Source: Sulfurovum sp. UBA1140
GTDB taxonomy: Bacteria > Campylobacterota > Campylobacteria > Campylobacterales > Sulfurovaceae
Length of the DNA stretch: 12,055 nt
Assembly: GCA_002311915.1 (NCBI GenBank)
Contig: DCAF01000039.1
Coordinates: 22,138-34,192 of the forward strand
Direction: 5' to 3'
Position 1 is the stretch's first letter. Each line of letters begins with the position of its first letter. The notes under the pieces are model-generated. The model was not told where the DNA came from and did not search any database. It was given only the letters and a program-made list of their open reading frames with translations. Positions 6,287-12,055 of the stretch are shown one piece after another. Position numbers and translations under genes: made by a program.

Positions 6287-6360
6287 TGGAGGCGACACCC
6301 AGATTCGAACTGGGGATAGCAGCTTTGCAGGCTGCGGCCTTACCACTTGGCGATGTCGCC
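6287..6360 (-). tRNA. tRNA-Cys(GCA)
   Basis: The acceptor stem GGCGACA/TGTCGCC is perfect, with discriminator U and encoded CCA (6289-6287). The anticodon stem GCAGC/GCTGC encloses CTGCAAA with anticodon GCA (6328-6326). The T arm CCCAG-TTCGAAT-CTGGG is perfect. The D loop is short, as is common for tRNA-Cys. Confidence 0.96.
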
Positions 6361-6422
6361 ATTTATACGCCTATCTTTAGTTTAGATGATAAAAATACAA
6401 AAATTATTTGCATCTCATCAAA

Positions 6423-6509
6423 TGGTACCCGGAGCCGGACTTGAACCGGCACGGTCGCAATGACCGGGGGATTTTAAGTCCCCTGTGTCTACCATTCCAC
6501 CACCCGGGC
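6423..6509 (-). tRNA. tRNA-Leu(UAA)
   Basis: The acceptor GCCCGGG pairs with TCCGGGT (G-U pairs at both ends), then discriminator A and encoded CCA (6425-6423). The anticodon stem GGGGA/TCCCC has loop CTTAAAA with anticodon TAA (6476-6474). The long variable arm CGGTCATTGCGACCG is class II, and the T arm GCCGG-TTCAAGT-CCGGC is perfect. MnmG/MnmD-type modification acts on tRNAs of this wobble class. Confidence 0.96.
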
Positions 6510-6562
6510 TTATTTGGTACCAAAAGTAAAATATTTAAATTATATATCACAATTTCACTTGA

Positions 6563-6637
<75 letters not shown>

Positions 6638-6657
6638 ACATCTGAAATTGGAATGCG

Positions 6658-6686
6658 ATTATAGCTAACTTTTTTTTAAATGTAAA
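6658..6686 (-). promoter_or_regulatory. Sigma-70 promoter of the tRNA Gly-Leu-Cys-Ser operon
   Basis: Minus strand: -35 TTTACA (6686-6681), 17-nt spacer containing an A-run, and -10 TATAAT (6663-6658), followed by a GC discriminator (CGC). This is close to consensus and points into tRNA-Gly. Confidence 0.8.
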
Positions 6687-6696
6687 GGTTTTTCGA

Positions 6697-6702
6697 TATA
6701 AT
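6697..6702 (+). promoter_or_regulatory. -10 element upstream of ilvD
   Basis: TATAAT at 6697-6702 lies 38 nt before the ilvD ATG; a second TATAAT at 6721-6726 is too close to the ribosome site AAAGGA (6730-6735) to be preferred. No good -35 is visible. It is back to back with the tRNA promoter, the two -35 regions falling in the same A/T tract (6671-6686). Confidence 0.45.
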
Positions 6703-6740
6703 CTGAAAAAATCATAAGAATATAATCACAAAGGAATAAA

Positions 6741-8429
6741 ATGCGAAGCGATATAGTCAAAAAAGGTCACAATAGAGCCCCACACCGTTCACTATTTAGA
6801 GCCACAGGTCTAAAAGATGAGGATTTTGACAAACCATTTATAGGGGTAGCCAACTCTTATATAGAGATAATTCCTGGTCACTTCTTTTTAGATAAAGTCT
6901 CTGCAATTATTAAAGATGAAATCAAAAAAGCAGGATGTGTACCATTTGAGTTTAATACCATTGGTGTAGATGATGGTATTGCCATGGGTCATGATGGAAT
7001 GCTATTTTCATTGCCAAGTCGTGAGATTATTGCCAACTCTATCGAGACGGTAATGAACGCCCATAAACTAGATGCCATGATAGCCATCCCAAACTGTGAC
7101 AAAATTGTTCCAGGTATGATTATGGGTGCGTTGCGGGTGAATGTTCCTACCGTATTTGTCTCGGGTGGTCCAATGGCAAAAGGGTACAAACAAGATGGAA
7201 CACCCATTGACTTAGCGACTGCTTTTGAGGCTGTAGGTCAATTTGAAGCAGGAGAGATTACCGAAGAGGAACTTACCGACATCGAGTGTAATGCTTGTCC
7301 TAGTGGGGGGAGTTGTTCGGGTATGTTTACGGCAAACTCTATGAATACCCTTATGGAAGCGATGGGAATTGCACTTCCAGGGAACGGTACCATTTTGGCA
7401 CTAACAAAAGAGAGAGAGGAACTTTACCGAAAAGCAGCAAGAAGAATCTGTGAAATTGCATTGATGAGTCAAGAAGAAGCATCGCTATATAATGTAAGGA
7501 ATATTCTAAATGAGAATGCTGTAAGAAATGCCTTTGCTGTTGATATGGCAATGGGAGGAAGTTCCAACACGGTTCTGCACATGTTAGCCATTGCAATAGA
7601 GGCTGAAGTTGACTTCAACCTTGAAGATATTAATAGCATCTCTAAAAGAGTTTCACATATTGCTAAAATCTCACCAAGCCTTACCACCGTCCATATGCAA
7701 GACATTGATAAAGCAGGTGGAGTATCGGCTGTAATGCACGAAATGAGTAAACGAGGCGATGATATTCTACTTGATAACCTAACCGTTACAGGAGAGAGCA
7801 TCAAAGAGCGAATTGCCCATGCTGAAATTAAAGATACCAATATCATCCATACCATTGATAACTCTTATAGTGAAGTGGGTGGATTGGCTATTCTTTATGG
7901 AAATCTTGCAGAACAAGGTGCTGTTATCAAAACGGCAGGAATTACAGGTGAGCGAGTCTTTACAGGAACTGCTGTCTGTTTTAATTCGCAAGATGAGTCA
8001 ATTAAAGGGATTATCAACGGTAAAGTAAAAGCAGGTGACGTTGTGGTTATTAGATACGAAGGACCTAAAGGTGGGCCTGGAATGCAAGAGATGCTGAGTC
8101 CAACAAGCCTTATTATGGGAATGGGTCTTGGTAATTCTGTAGCACTTATTACTGATGGACGATTTTCTGGAGCAACACGAGGTGCGAGTATCGGTCATGT
8201 CTCACCAGAAGCGGCTGAAGGTGGTATGATAGGACTACTTAAAGATGGAGATGAGATTCATATTGATGTGGATAAATATATCTTGCAAGTAAATATCAGT
8301 GAAGATGAAATTGCAAAAAGAAGAGCCAACTTCAAGCCAATTATTAAACCACTGACAAGCAGATGGCTAAAACAATACAGAGCCTTGGTTACCAATGCCA
8401 GTAATGGAGCTATGTTAGAAGCAGATTAA
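6741..8429 (+). CDS. ilvD: Dihydroxy-acid dehydratase
   Basis: IlvD dehydrates 2,3-dihydroxy-isovalerate and 2,3-dihydroxy-3-methylvalerate to the keto acids leading to valine, leucine and isoleucine, and to pantothenate, in the cytoplasm. It carries a catalytic Fe-S cluster. The 562-residue protein has the usual length and motifs: NCDKIVPGM with Cys119, CPSGGSCSGMF (186-196) with Cys192, GPKGGPGMQEML, and DGRFSGATRG with the catalytic serine. At the first cluster-ligand position it has IIPGH (43-47) and not the Cys-containing PCN found in [2Fe-2S] plant-type enzymes. By family knowledge this points to the oxygen-sensitive [4Fe-4S] type as in E. coli. ATG 6741 follows AAAGGA. The gene stands alone and converges on the thioredoxin gene, overlapping its stop by 3 nt. 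Confidence 0.97.
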   Translation: MRSDIVKKGHNRAPHRSLFRATGLKDEDFDKPFIGVANSYIEIIPGHFFLDKVSAIIKDEIKKAGCVPFEFNTIGVDDGIAMGHDGMLFSLPSREIIANSIETVMNAHKLDAMIAIPNCDKIVPGMIMGALRVNVPTVFVSGGPMAKGYKQDGTPIDLATAFEAVGQFEAGEITEEELTDIECNACPSGGSCSGMFTANSMNTLMEAMGIALPGNGTILALTKEREELYRKAARRICEIALMSQEEASLYNVRNILNENAVRNAFAVDMAMGGSSNTVLHMLAIAIEAEVDFNLEDINSISKRVSHIAKISPSLTTVHMQDIDKAGGVSAVMHEMSKRGDDILLDNLTVTGESIKERIAHAEIKDTNIIHTIDNSYSEVGGLAILYGNLAEQGAVIKTAGITGERVFTGTAVCFNSQDESIKGIINGKVKAGDVVVIRYEGPKGGPGMQEMLSPTSLIMGMGLGNSVALITDGRFSGATRGASIGHVSPEAAEGGMIGLLKDGDEIHIDVDKYILQVNISEDEIAKRRANFKPIIKPLTSRWLKQYRALVTNASNGAMLEAD

Positions 8430-8436
8430 TCTGCTT
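8419..8436. terminator. 18-bp perfect palindrome spanning two convergent stop codons
   Basis: AAGCAGATT/AATCTGCTT is perfectly self-complementary, with its centre at 8427/8428. The central TTAA supplies TAA for ilvD (8427-8429) and, on the other strand, TAA for the thioredoxin gene (8428-8426). In RNA it gives a 7-bp stem with a UUAA loop in either direction. The plus strand has only a mixed CTTTCTCTAT run afterwards, so it would be a weak bidirectional terminator at best. Confidence 0.5.
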
Positions 8437-8755
8437 TCTCTATAAGCTTTTGAATATCTGAAGCGAGTATAACCCCTGCTCCATGATAGAGAGTTCGCTC
8501 TCTCTCTTTATAAATAAGCATGGTTGGCAGTTGATAGACATCAAACTGTTCGGTAAGAGCAGGAGCTTCATTGGTATCTACCATCAGAATGGTTAAATTT
8601 TTCAACATCTCATCAAGCTCTTCAAGCTCACACTCCAACGCGTGACAAGGGTCACAATACTCTGAACCAAACTTAATAATTACCGTATGCTTCTGCTCAA
8701 ATGCTTTACCTAACTCTCTCTCAAAATTATCTTCGTCTACTTCTATAAATGCCAC
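8426..8755 (-). CDS. Thioredoxin-like protein with CDPC active site
   Basis: A 109-residue single thioredoxin fold without signal peptide, so cytoplasmic. The redox motif SEYCDPCHAL places the active-site cysteines at 34 and 37, with an unusual Asp-Pro between them in place of Gly-Pro. The cis-proline loop QLPTMLIY (Pro77) and the glycine-containing strand after it (HGAGV) are present. It is likely a thiol-disulfide reductase or thioredoxin-like helper; the CDPC motif suggests a redox potential different from canonical CGPC thioredoxin (inference). A third cysteine is at 42. The start is GTG (8755-8753), supported by AAGGA at 8767-8763. The G of GTG is the last base of the pcm stop (TAGTG), so translation is coupled to pcm. 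Confidence 0.88.
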   Translation of the reverse strand: MAFIEVDEDNFERELGKAFEQKHTVIIKFGSEYCDPCHALECELEELDEMLKNLTILMVDTNEAPALTEQFDVYQLPTMLIYKERERTLYHGAGVILASDIQKLIEKAD

Positions 8756-9387
8756 TATTTAATCCTTCCATTTAAAACAGGAACAAAGAGACAAGGCTCT
8801 ATGCTCTCTGATTTTATTTTTCCATTTTTCTTGGTATACCGTGTAATTATCTGTAATCCATCTTTTTGAATGGGTGCTAACAAAATTCCACTCTCTGCTA
8901 ACTGCTCAAAAAGAACAGGTGGAATCTTTTTTGCTGTTGCAGAAAAAAGAATTCGCTCATAGGGTGCATACTCTTTCCAACCCCGTTGACCATCATCAAA
9001 ACGGGTAAATACATTGTTTAATCCTGCATCTCGAAAACGCTCTTTTGCCTCTTTAAGCAGAGGGTCTATTCTCTCAATGGTAAAAACACGCCGACAAAGT
9101 TTAGATAAAATCGCTGCTTGATACCCACTGCCACACCCTATCTCTAATACCGAATCAACCCCTTGAACGTTAAGATATTGTGTCATTTTAGCCACCGTAA
9201 GGGGTGAAGATATCCACTGATTCTGTTGCATGGGAAGGGCATCAAGTTGATAAGCAATATGCCCAAAGCCTTTAGGAACAAACTGTTGTCGATTCACCTC
9301 TAAAAATGCTTTTTTGACATGAGGATAAAGTTTGAATTTTTCTCCAACTGCCTCTACCATCTGTTTCTGTTTTAATTGCAATGTCAT
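8755..9387 (-). CDS. pcm: Protein-L-isoaspartate O-methyltransferase
   Basis: Pcm methylates the abnormal isoaspartyl residues that form in ageing proteins, starting their repair to aspartate; it uses AdoMet in the cytoplasm. The 210-residue protein has family length. Visible are the substrate segment with WISSPLTVAKMTQYL (58-72), equivalent to the family's QTISQPxxVA stretch, motif I LEIGCGSGYQAA (81-92), FDDGQRGW (130-137) and the strand RILFSATAKKIP (145-156), where the family usually has a TAAxxxxP pattern. ATG at 9387-9385 follows AGGA. It is the first gene of a two-gene unit with the thioredoxin-like gene. Some residues differ from E. coli Pcm (SS for SQ, SATA for TAAA), so a related repair methyltransferase is possible. 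Confidence 0.9.
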   Translation of the reverse strand: MTLQLKQKQMVEAVGEKFKLYPHVKKAFLEVNRQQFVPKGFGHIAYQLDALPMQQNQWISSPLTVAKMTQYLNVQGVDSVLEIGCGSGYQAAILSKLCRRVFTIERIDPLLKEAKERFRDAGLNNVFTRFDDGQRGWKEYAPYERILFSATAKKIPPVLFEQLAESGILLAPIQKDGLQIITRYTKKNGKIKSESIEPCLFVPVLNGRIK

Positions 9388-9416
9388 TCTCTTCCTACTC
9401 TTAATTAATCCTATAA

Positions 9417-9422
9417 ATTATA
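9417..9422 (-). promoter_or_regulatory. Possible -10 element for pcm-trx
   Basis: Minus-strand TATAAT at 9422-9417 lies about 30 nt before the pcm start and inside a small palindrome CTATAA-A-TTATAG (9411-9423). No matching -35 is visible, so support is moderate. Confidence 0.35.
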
Positions 9423-9482
9423 GAAGATTTTATCTAAAATGTGATTAAAAAATATAAAAAAGTCCAAACTAAGTATTCTACA

Positions 9483-9517
9483 TCTTATCTTTAATTTTAA
9501 AGGAAAGAAAGATAAGA
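9483..9517. repeat. 10-bp inverted repeat between the Uma2 remnant and pcm
   Basis: TCTTATCTTT (9483-9492) and AAAGATAAGA (9508-9517) are perfectly complementary, with a 15-nt spacer. In RNA this is an AT-rich hairpin. No T-run follows on either strand, so it is not a standard terminator; it may be an old terminator of the decayed gene or a protein site. Confidence 0.4.
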
Positions 9518-9541
9518 AATTTACAGTACAAGAGGTTGAGC

Positions 9542-9802
9542 TTAAGCTCTAAATCTTTCAAAAATAGCAGAAAAATCAAAAGAGAATTCGCATTTTATAT
9601 CATCAAACTCTATAGTTTCAGAGTCAAACTCACCTACCTTTTTAAAGTTGAAGTCATGGTTTTTATAGACTTTAGCCACAAGGTCATTTGGATAAACCAA
9701 GATATAGTATTTGACACCTTCATTAGCATAATAAGAACCAAGGAGACACCCTCTAAACTTTTTGAAAAATATGCTTATGACGAGAGCAAATTTACTACAC
9801 CC
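9542..9802 (-). pseudogene. Uma2-family (PD-(D/E)XK-like) endonuclease, C-terminal remnant
   Basis: Minus-strand frame 9802-9542 is open but has no start codon, and an in-frame stop lies just upstream (9805-9803). Its last 63 codons (9733-9545) read YYANEGVKYYILVYPNDLV, then AKVYKN, KKVGEFDSETIEFDD and FDFSAIFERFRA, ending at TAA 9544-9542. This is the ending I recognise from Uma2/DUF820 proteins: LYxxEGVKYYxLVYPND, a VGxFD strand, and IDFSxIxxRF. Upstream, SKFAL (9796-9782) could match the preceding KFxLY element, but about 17 odd residues intervene, and the N-terminal nuclease core is absent. It lies between the ABC gene and pcm on the same strand. The longer plus-strand open frame over the same bases (9536-9865) looks like a shadow. 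The recognition is by eye and not backed by a search. Confidence 0.7.
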
Positions 9803-9842
9803 CTACCTATAGCCGTTAAAGTATTGAATAAGATTAAAAAAC

Positions 9843-11528
9843 TTACAAACTGTCTAAGTCAATAATTCTATCTGCCTTCTCAATACTGTTCTTTCGGTGT
9901 GCAATGGTAATAATGGTTTTATCTTGCGTATAGAGGCTTAACGCTTCAAGCAGTCTATTTTCGGTTTGGTTGTCCAGTGAAGAGGTCGATTCATCAAAGA
10001 TAATGACCTTTGGATTGTCTAATAAAACCCGTGCTATAGAGAGCCGTTGCTTCTGTCCTCCCGAGAGCTTCGTACCATTTTTACCCACAATGGTATCCAA
10101 TCCATTGGATAATTTCGAGACAAAATCGTGTAGTTGTACAATTTTTAAAATATCATAAATAACCGTATCCTCATGTTCTTTTCCCAATAAGAGGTTAAAC
10201 CGTAGCGTATTGTTAAACATCATAGGAGACTGTATGACAAAGCCAACATTGGATCGTACACACTCATACCCCATCTCTTTTATCTCTACATCGTTATAGT
10301 ATATATTTCCCGAATTAACAGGGTATAGACCAATTAAAATTTGAGCCAGTGTACTTTTTCCACTGCCTGTCTCACCGATAATGGCAACTTTTTCGCCCTG
10401 TTTTATCTCTAAATTGATATTTTTTAAAACTTCACTGTTCTGGTCATAAGAGAAAGAGACATTCTCTAAACGTATCGAAGCTGTCTTTTCACTTGTAAAG
10501 GGGTTTACCTTCTCTTCATACTTGGTCTCTACACCTAAGTTAAGTATCTCGTTGAGCCGTTCAATCGAAGTTTTTGCATTAAAATAGAGATGGGTAAAGT
10601 TAATCAGTTTATCCATTGGTCGCATAATTACCCATGCGTAAGCAAAAATTGCCAACATTTTACCAATGGTTAAGAGTCCCAACAACACCATCAAGATACC
10701 CACCGACCTAAAAATATCATGCGAATACATAATCAGCATCTGAGAAAACTTTAAAGAGATTTCACTTCTTAACCCAAACATATAGGCTCTGTCTCGTATA
10801 TGTTTGGCTTTTTTATCAATATCTTCTAAAAAATAACCCTCCCGATTTTGTACACGAATCTGATTGTACAGCTCCAGACTCTCGGTTAACGAGTTTTGAA
10901 ACACCTCAATCGCTCGGTTCTCTTTTTTCTTTATCTTGGCAATGCTACGAAAAACCCGTACAAAAAAGAGCAGTGCTATAGGATTTAGTATTAAAATAAC
11001 CAGTGCCAACTGCCAATTCAGATAAAGAATAATCATCGAAACCCCAAAGAGTGTCAGTACCTCGACAATAATCTCCCCCACAGAGCTAGAGATAAACTTA
11101 TCAATCGTATCGACATCGGTAATTACTTTTGCTGAGACAGCTCCTGAACCCAACATATCATACTCACTCATCGAGACAATTTGTAAACGGTTGAGTAGCT
11201 GTTTACGAATAGAATAGGTAACCTCTTTGGCAATTTTAGTAAAGAGTCGAATATGCAGAATATTCAGCAGTAGGCTCATGGCTCGAAACAGTATCGTAAT
11301 AATAAGTACCGTTAAGATGTAGTATTCAGGAGAGTTAATGGTAATATATTGATCAATATTTTGGGTTATCCAGCCCCCTTTACCCAATATAATCTCATCA
11401 ATAAGTAGGGGAATTAACAGAGGAACAGGAAGACTTAAAAGAGTTGAGATAATCGCAACAATATTGGCGATAATCAGCACTTTTTTATACTGTTGAATCT
11501 TTTTTAAGACAGATTTTATAGTTATCAT
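9843..11528 (-). CDS. ABC exporter, fused transmembrane and ATP-binding half-transporter
   Basis: A 561-residue type IV exporter half-molecule (MsbA/ABCB-like) that should act as a homodimer in the inner membrane. Hydrophobic segments lie at about 18-42, 69-92, 152-170, 172-192 and 270-300. The ATPase domain holds all working motifs: Walker A GETGSGKST (385-393), Q-loop Gln433, signature LSGGQKQR (488-495), Walker B VIIFDES (508-514) with catalytic Glu513, D-loop SSLD (516-519) and switch His544. It is therefore expected to be active. The substrate cannot be told; lipid, peptide or drug export are all possible. ATG at 11528-11526 follows AAAAGG. The lipoprotein gene 52 nt upstream on the same strand may share its transcript. 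Confidence 0.92.
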   Translation of the reverse strand: MITIKSVLKKIQQYKKVLIIANIVAIISTLLSLPVPLLIPLLIDEIILGKGGWITQNIDQYITINSPEYYILTVLIITILFRAMSLLLNILHIRLFTKIAKEVTYSIRKQLLNRLQIVSMSEYDMLGSGAVSAKVITDVDTIDKFISSSVGEIIVEVLTLFGVSMIILYLNWQLALVILILNPIALLFFVRVFRSIAKIKKKENRAIEVFQNSLTESLELYNQIRVQNREGYFLEDIDKKAKHIRDRAYMFGLRSEISLKFSQMLIMYSHDIFRSVGILMVLLGLLTIGKMLAIFAYAWVIMRPMDKLINFTHLYFNAKTSIERLNEILNLGVETKYEEKVNPFTSEKTASIRLENVSFSYDQNSEVLKNINLEIKQGEKVAIIGETGSGKSTLAQILIGLYPVNSGNIYYNDVEIKEMGYECVRSNVGFVIQSPMMFNNTLRFNLLLGKEHEDTVIYDILKIVQLHDFVSKLSNGLDTIVGKNGTKLSGGQKQRLSIARVLLDNPKVIIFDESTSSLDNQTENRLLEALSLYTQDKTIITIAHRKNSIEKADRIIDLDSL

Positions 11529-11580
11529 GAAAACCTTTTCTTCGCATCATACCCACACTCTACTTTATAAACAGCACGTA

Positions 11581-12033
11581 TTATTCTAGCACATGCCCCA
11601 AACGATTAATTTTTTTCCAATCTCCACCGTCTAACATTGGTTCCCCCTCTGTATCAACCTCTTTACATCCCATACATATCTCGGCAACCCCATTATGAAA
11701 TGAAAAAGCAAAATCATAAATAGGTTCAAGCACCATGTCTAGGCTACGGTTAAAAAAACCTATCTTTCCATTAACTTTGGTTCTTGCCAAGCCCTCTTTA
11801 AACTCATCGGCTTTTCCGTTATCGTCCATAATTGCCAACATTGATTTACCATCTTTACGTACATAATACCAATGGTTATCAATAAAAACAGTAATTAACT
11901 CAAAGCCATTAAAATTTAATGTTTTCAAATAGACTTCACTTAAGTAATTGGCTTGATAAGATTTCTCTTTAATGCGAGTAGAGGTACATCCTAAAAGGAA
12001 TAAAAATGGTAAGCTTAAAAGAAAAAATTTCAT
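11581..12033 (-). CDS. Small lipoprotein with a WG-type repeat
   Basis: A 150-residue protein from ATG at 12033-12031; a TTG one codon earlier is less likely because GGAG lies 8 nt before the ATG. The signal sequence MKFFLLSLPFLFLLGC ends in a lipobox (LLGC), so Cys16 should be lipidated and the protein anchored to a membrane on the periplasmic side. Residues 78-120 (FKEGLARTKVNGKIGFFNR, then MVLEPIYDFAFSFHNGVAEI) match the WG-repeat pattern of alternating strands, once complete and partly repeated earlier (WYYVRKDGK). The C-terminus contains CMGC and a DGGDWKKINRLG tail. The molecular role is unknown. It precedes the ABC exporter gene by 52 nt on the same strand and could be an accessory factor, which is only inference. 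Confidence 0.8.
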   Translation of the reverse strand: MKFFLLSLPFLFLLGCTSTRIKEKSYQANYLSEVYLKTLNFNGFELITVFIDNHWYYVRKDGKSMLAIMDDNGKADEFKEGLARTKVNGKIGFFNRSLDMVLEPIYDFAFSFHNGVAEICMGCKEVDTEGEPMLDGGDWKKINRLGHVLE

Positions 12034-12055
12034 CAAATTATCTCCAAGGAAACCT
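12034..12055 (-). promoter_or_regulatory. Ribosome binding site of the lipoprotein gene
   Basis: The minus strand reads TTGGAGATAATTTG then ATG. GGAG is 8 nt before the ATG and 5 nt before an in-frame TTG; the ATG is chosen because it is the stronger codon and gives a typical signal peptide. Confidence 0.5.

Noticed and set aside
7469..7855. Minus-strand open frame of 128 codons inside ilvD
   Set aside because: Shadow of a strongly conserved enzyme gene; rich in Ser/Leu as expected for an antisense frame, with no ribosome site considered convincing.
9538..9549. 12-bp palindrome GAGCTTAAGCTC at the Uma2 stop
   Set aside because: Short and overlapping the stop codon by chance; no further symmetry or T-run to suggest a terminator.
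9536..9865. Plus-strand open frame of 109 codons from a TTG
   Set aside because: No good start or ribosome site, it overlaps the 3' end of the ABC gene by 23 nt, and the opposite strand encodes a recognisable Uma2 C-terminus. It is most likely a shadow.

Overview
The window is an AT-rich, densely packed stretch of bacterial chromosome. Gene content and protein style (MnmG, a stand-alone MnmD-type tRNA methyltransferase, an OprD/MOMP-like porin, and a Gly-Leu-Cys-Ser tRNA cluster with encoded CCA ends) suggest a Campylobacterota (epsilonproteobacterial) genome of the Sulfurovum/Sulfurimonas type. That assignment is an inference from recognition; no search was run.

Layout from left to right. 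Positions 1-827 (minus strand) hold a small accessory unit: a cytosine-5 DNA methyltransferase that lacks the usual C-terminal part, followed 2 nt later by the start of a gene that leaves the window. Its upstream region carries operator-like repeats. Positions 914-3465 hold divergent mnmG (tRNA wobble-uridine modification) and ribE (riboflavin synthase), with overlapping extended -10 promoters between them. Positions 3465-3797 are a gene graveyard: a cupin gene that overlaps ribE is cut short and runs into the frameshifted tail of another gene. Positions 3815-5864 (minus) hold mnmD and a porin, separated by a UUCG-loop terminator. Positions 6134-6637 (minus) are four tRNA genes with a good sigma-70 promoter, back to back with ilvD (6741-8429, plus). 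ilvD converges on a pcm-thioredoxin pair (minus), and the two stop codons overlap at the centre of an 18-bp perfect palindrome. Positions 9388-9842 look empty or plus-coding but contain, on the minus strand, the C-terminal remnant of an Uma2-family nuclease gene. Positions 9843-12033 (minus) hold an ABC exporter preceded by a small WG-repeat lipoprotein.

Functional links: MnmG and MnmD act on the same wobble uridine in one tRNA-modification pathway. Pcm (protein repair) and the thioredoxin-like protein are translationally coupled. IlvD and RibE are housekeeping biosynthetic enzymes. The accessory signals are the incomplete methyltransferase unit at the left edge and the two decayed loci (3465-3797 and 9542-9802). 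I did not find a clear new multi-gene system. The best leads are the methyltransferase unit with its operator-like upstream region and the antisense-hidden Uma2 remnant.
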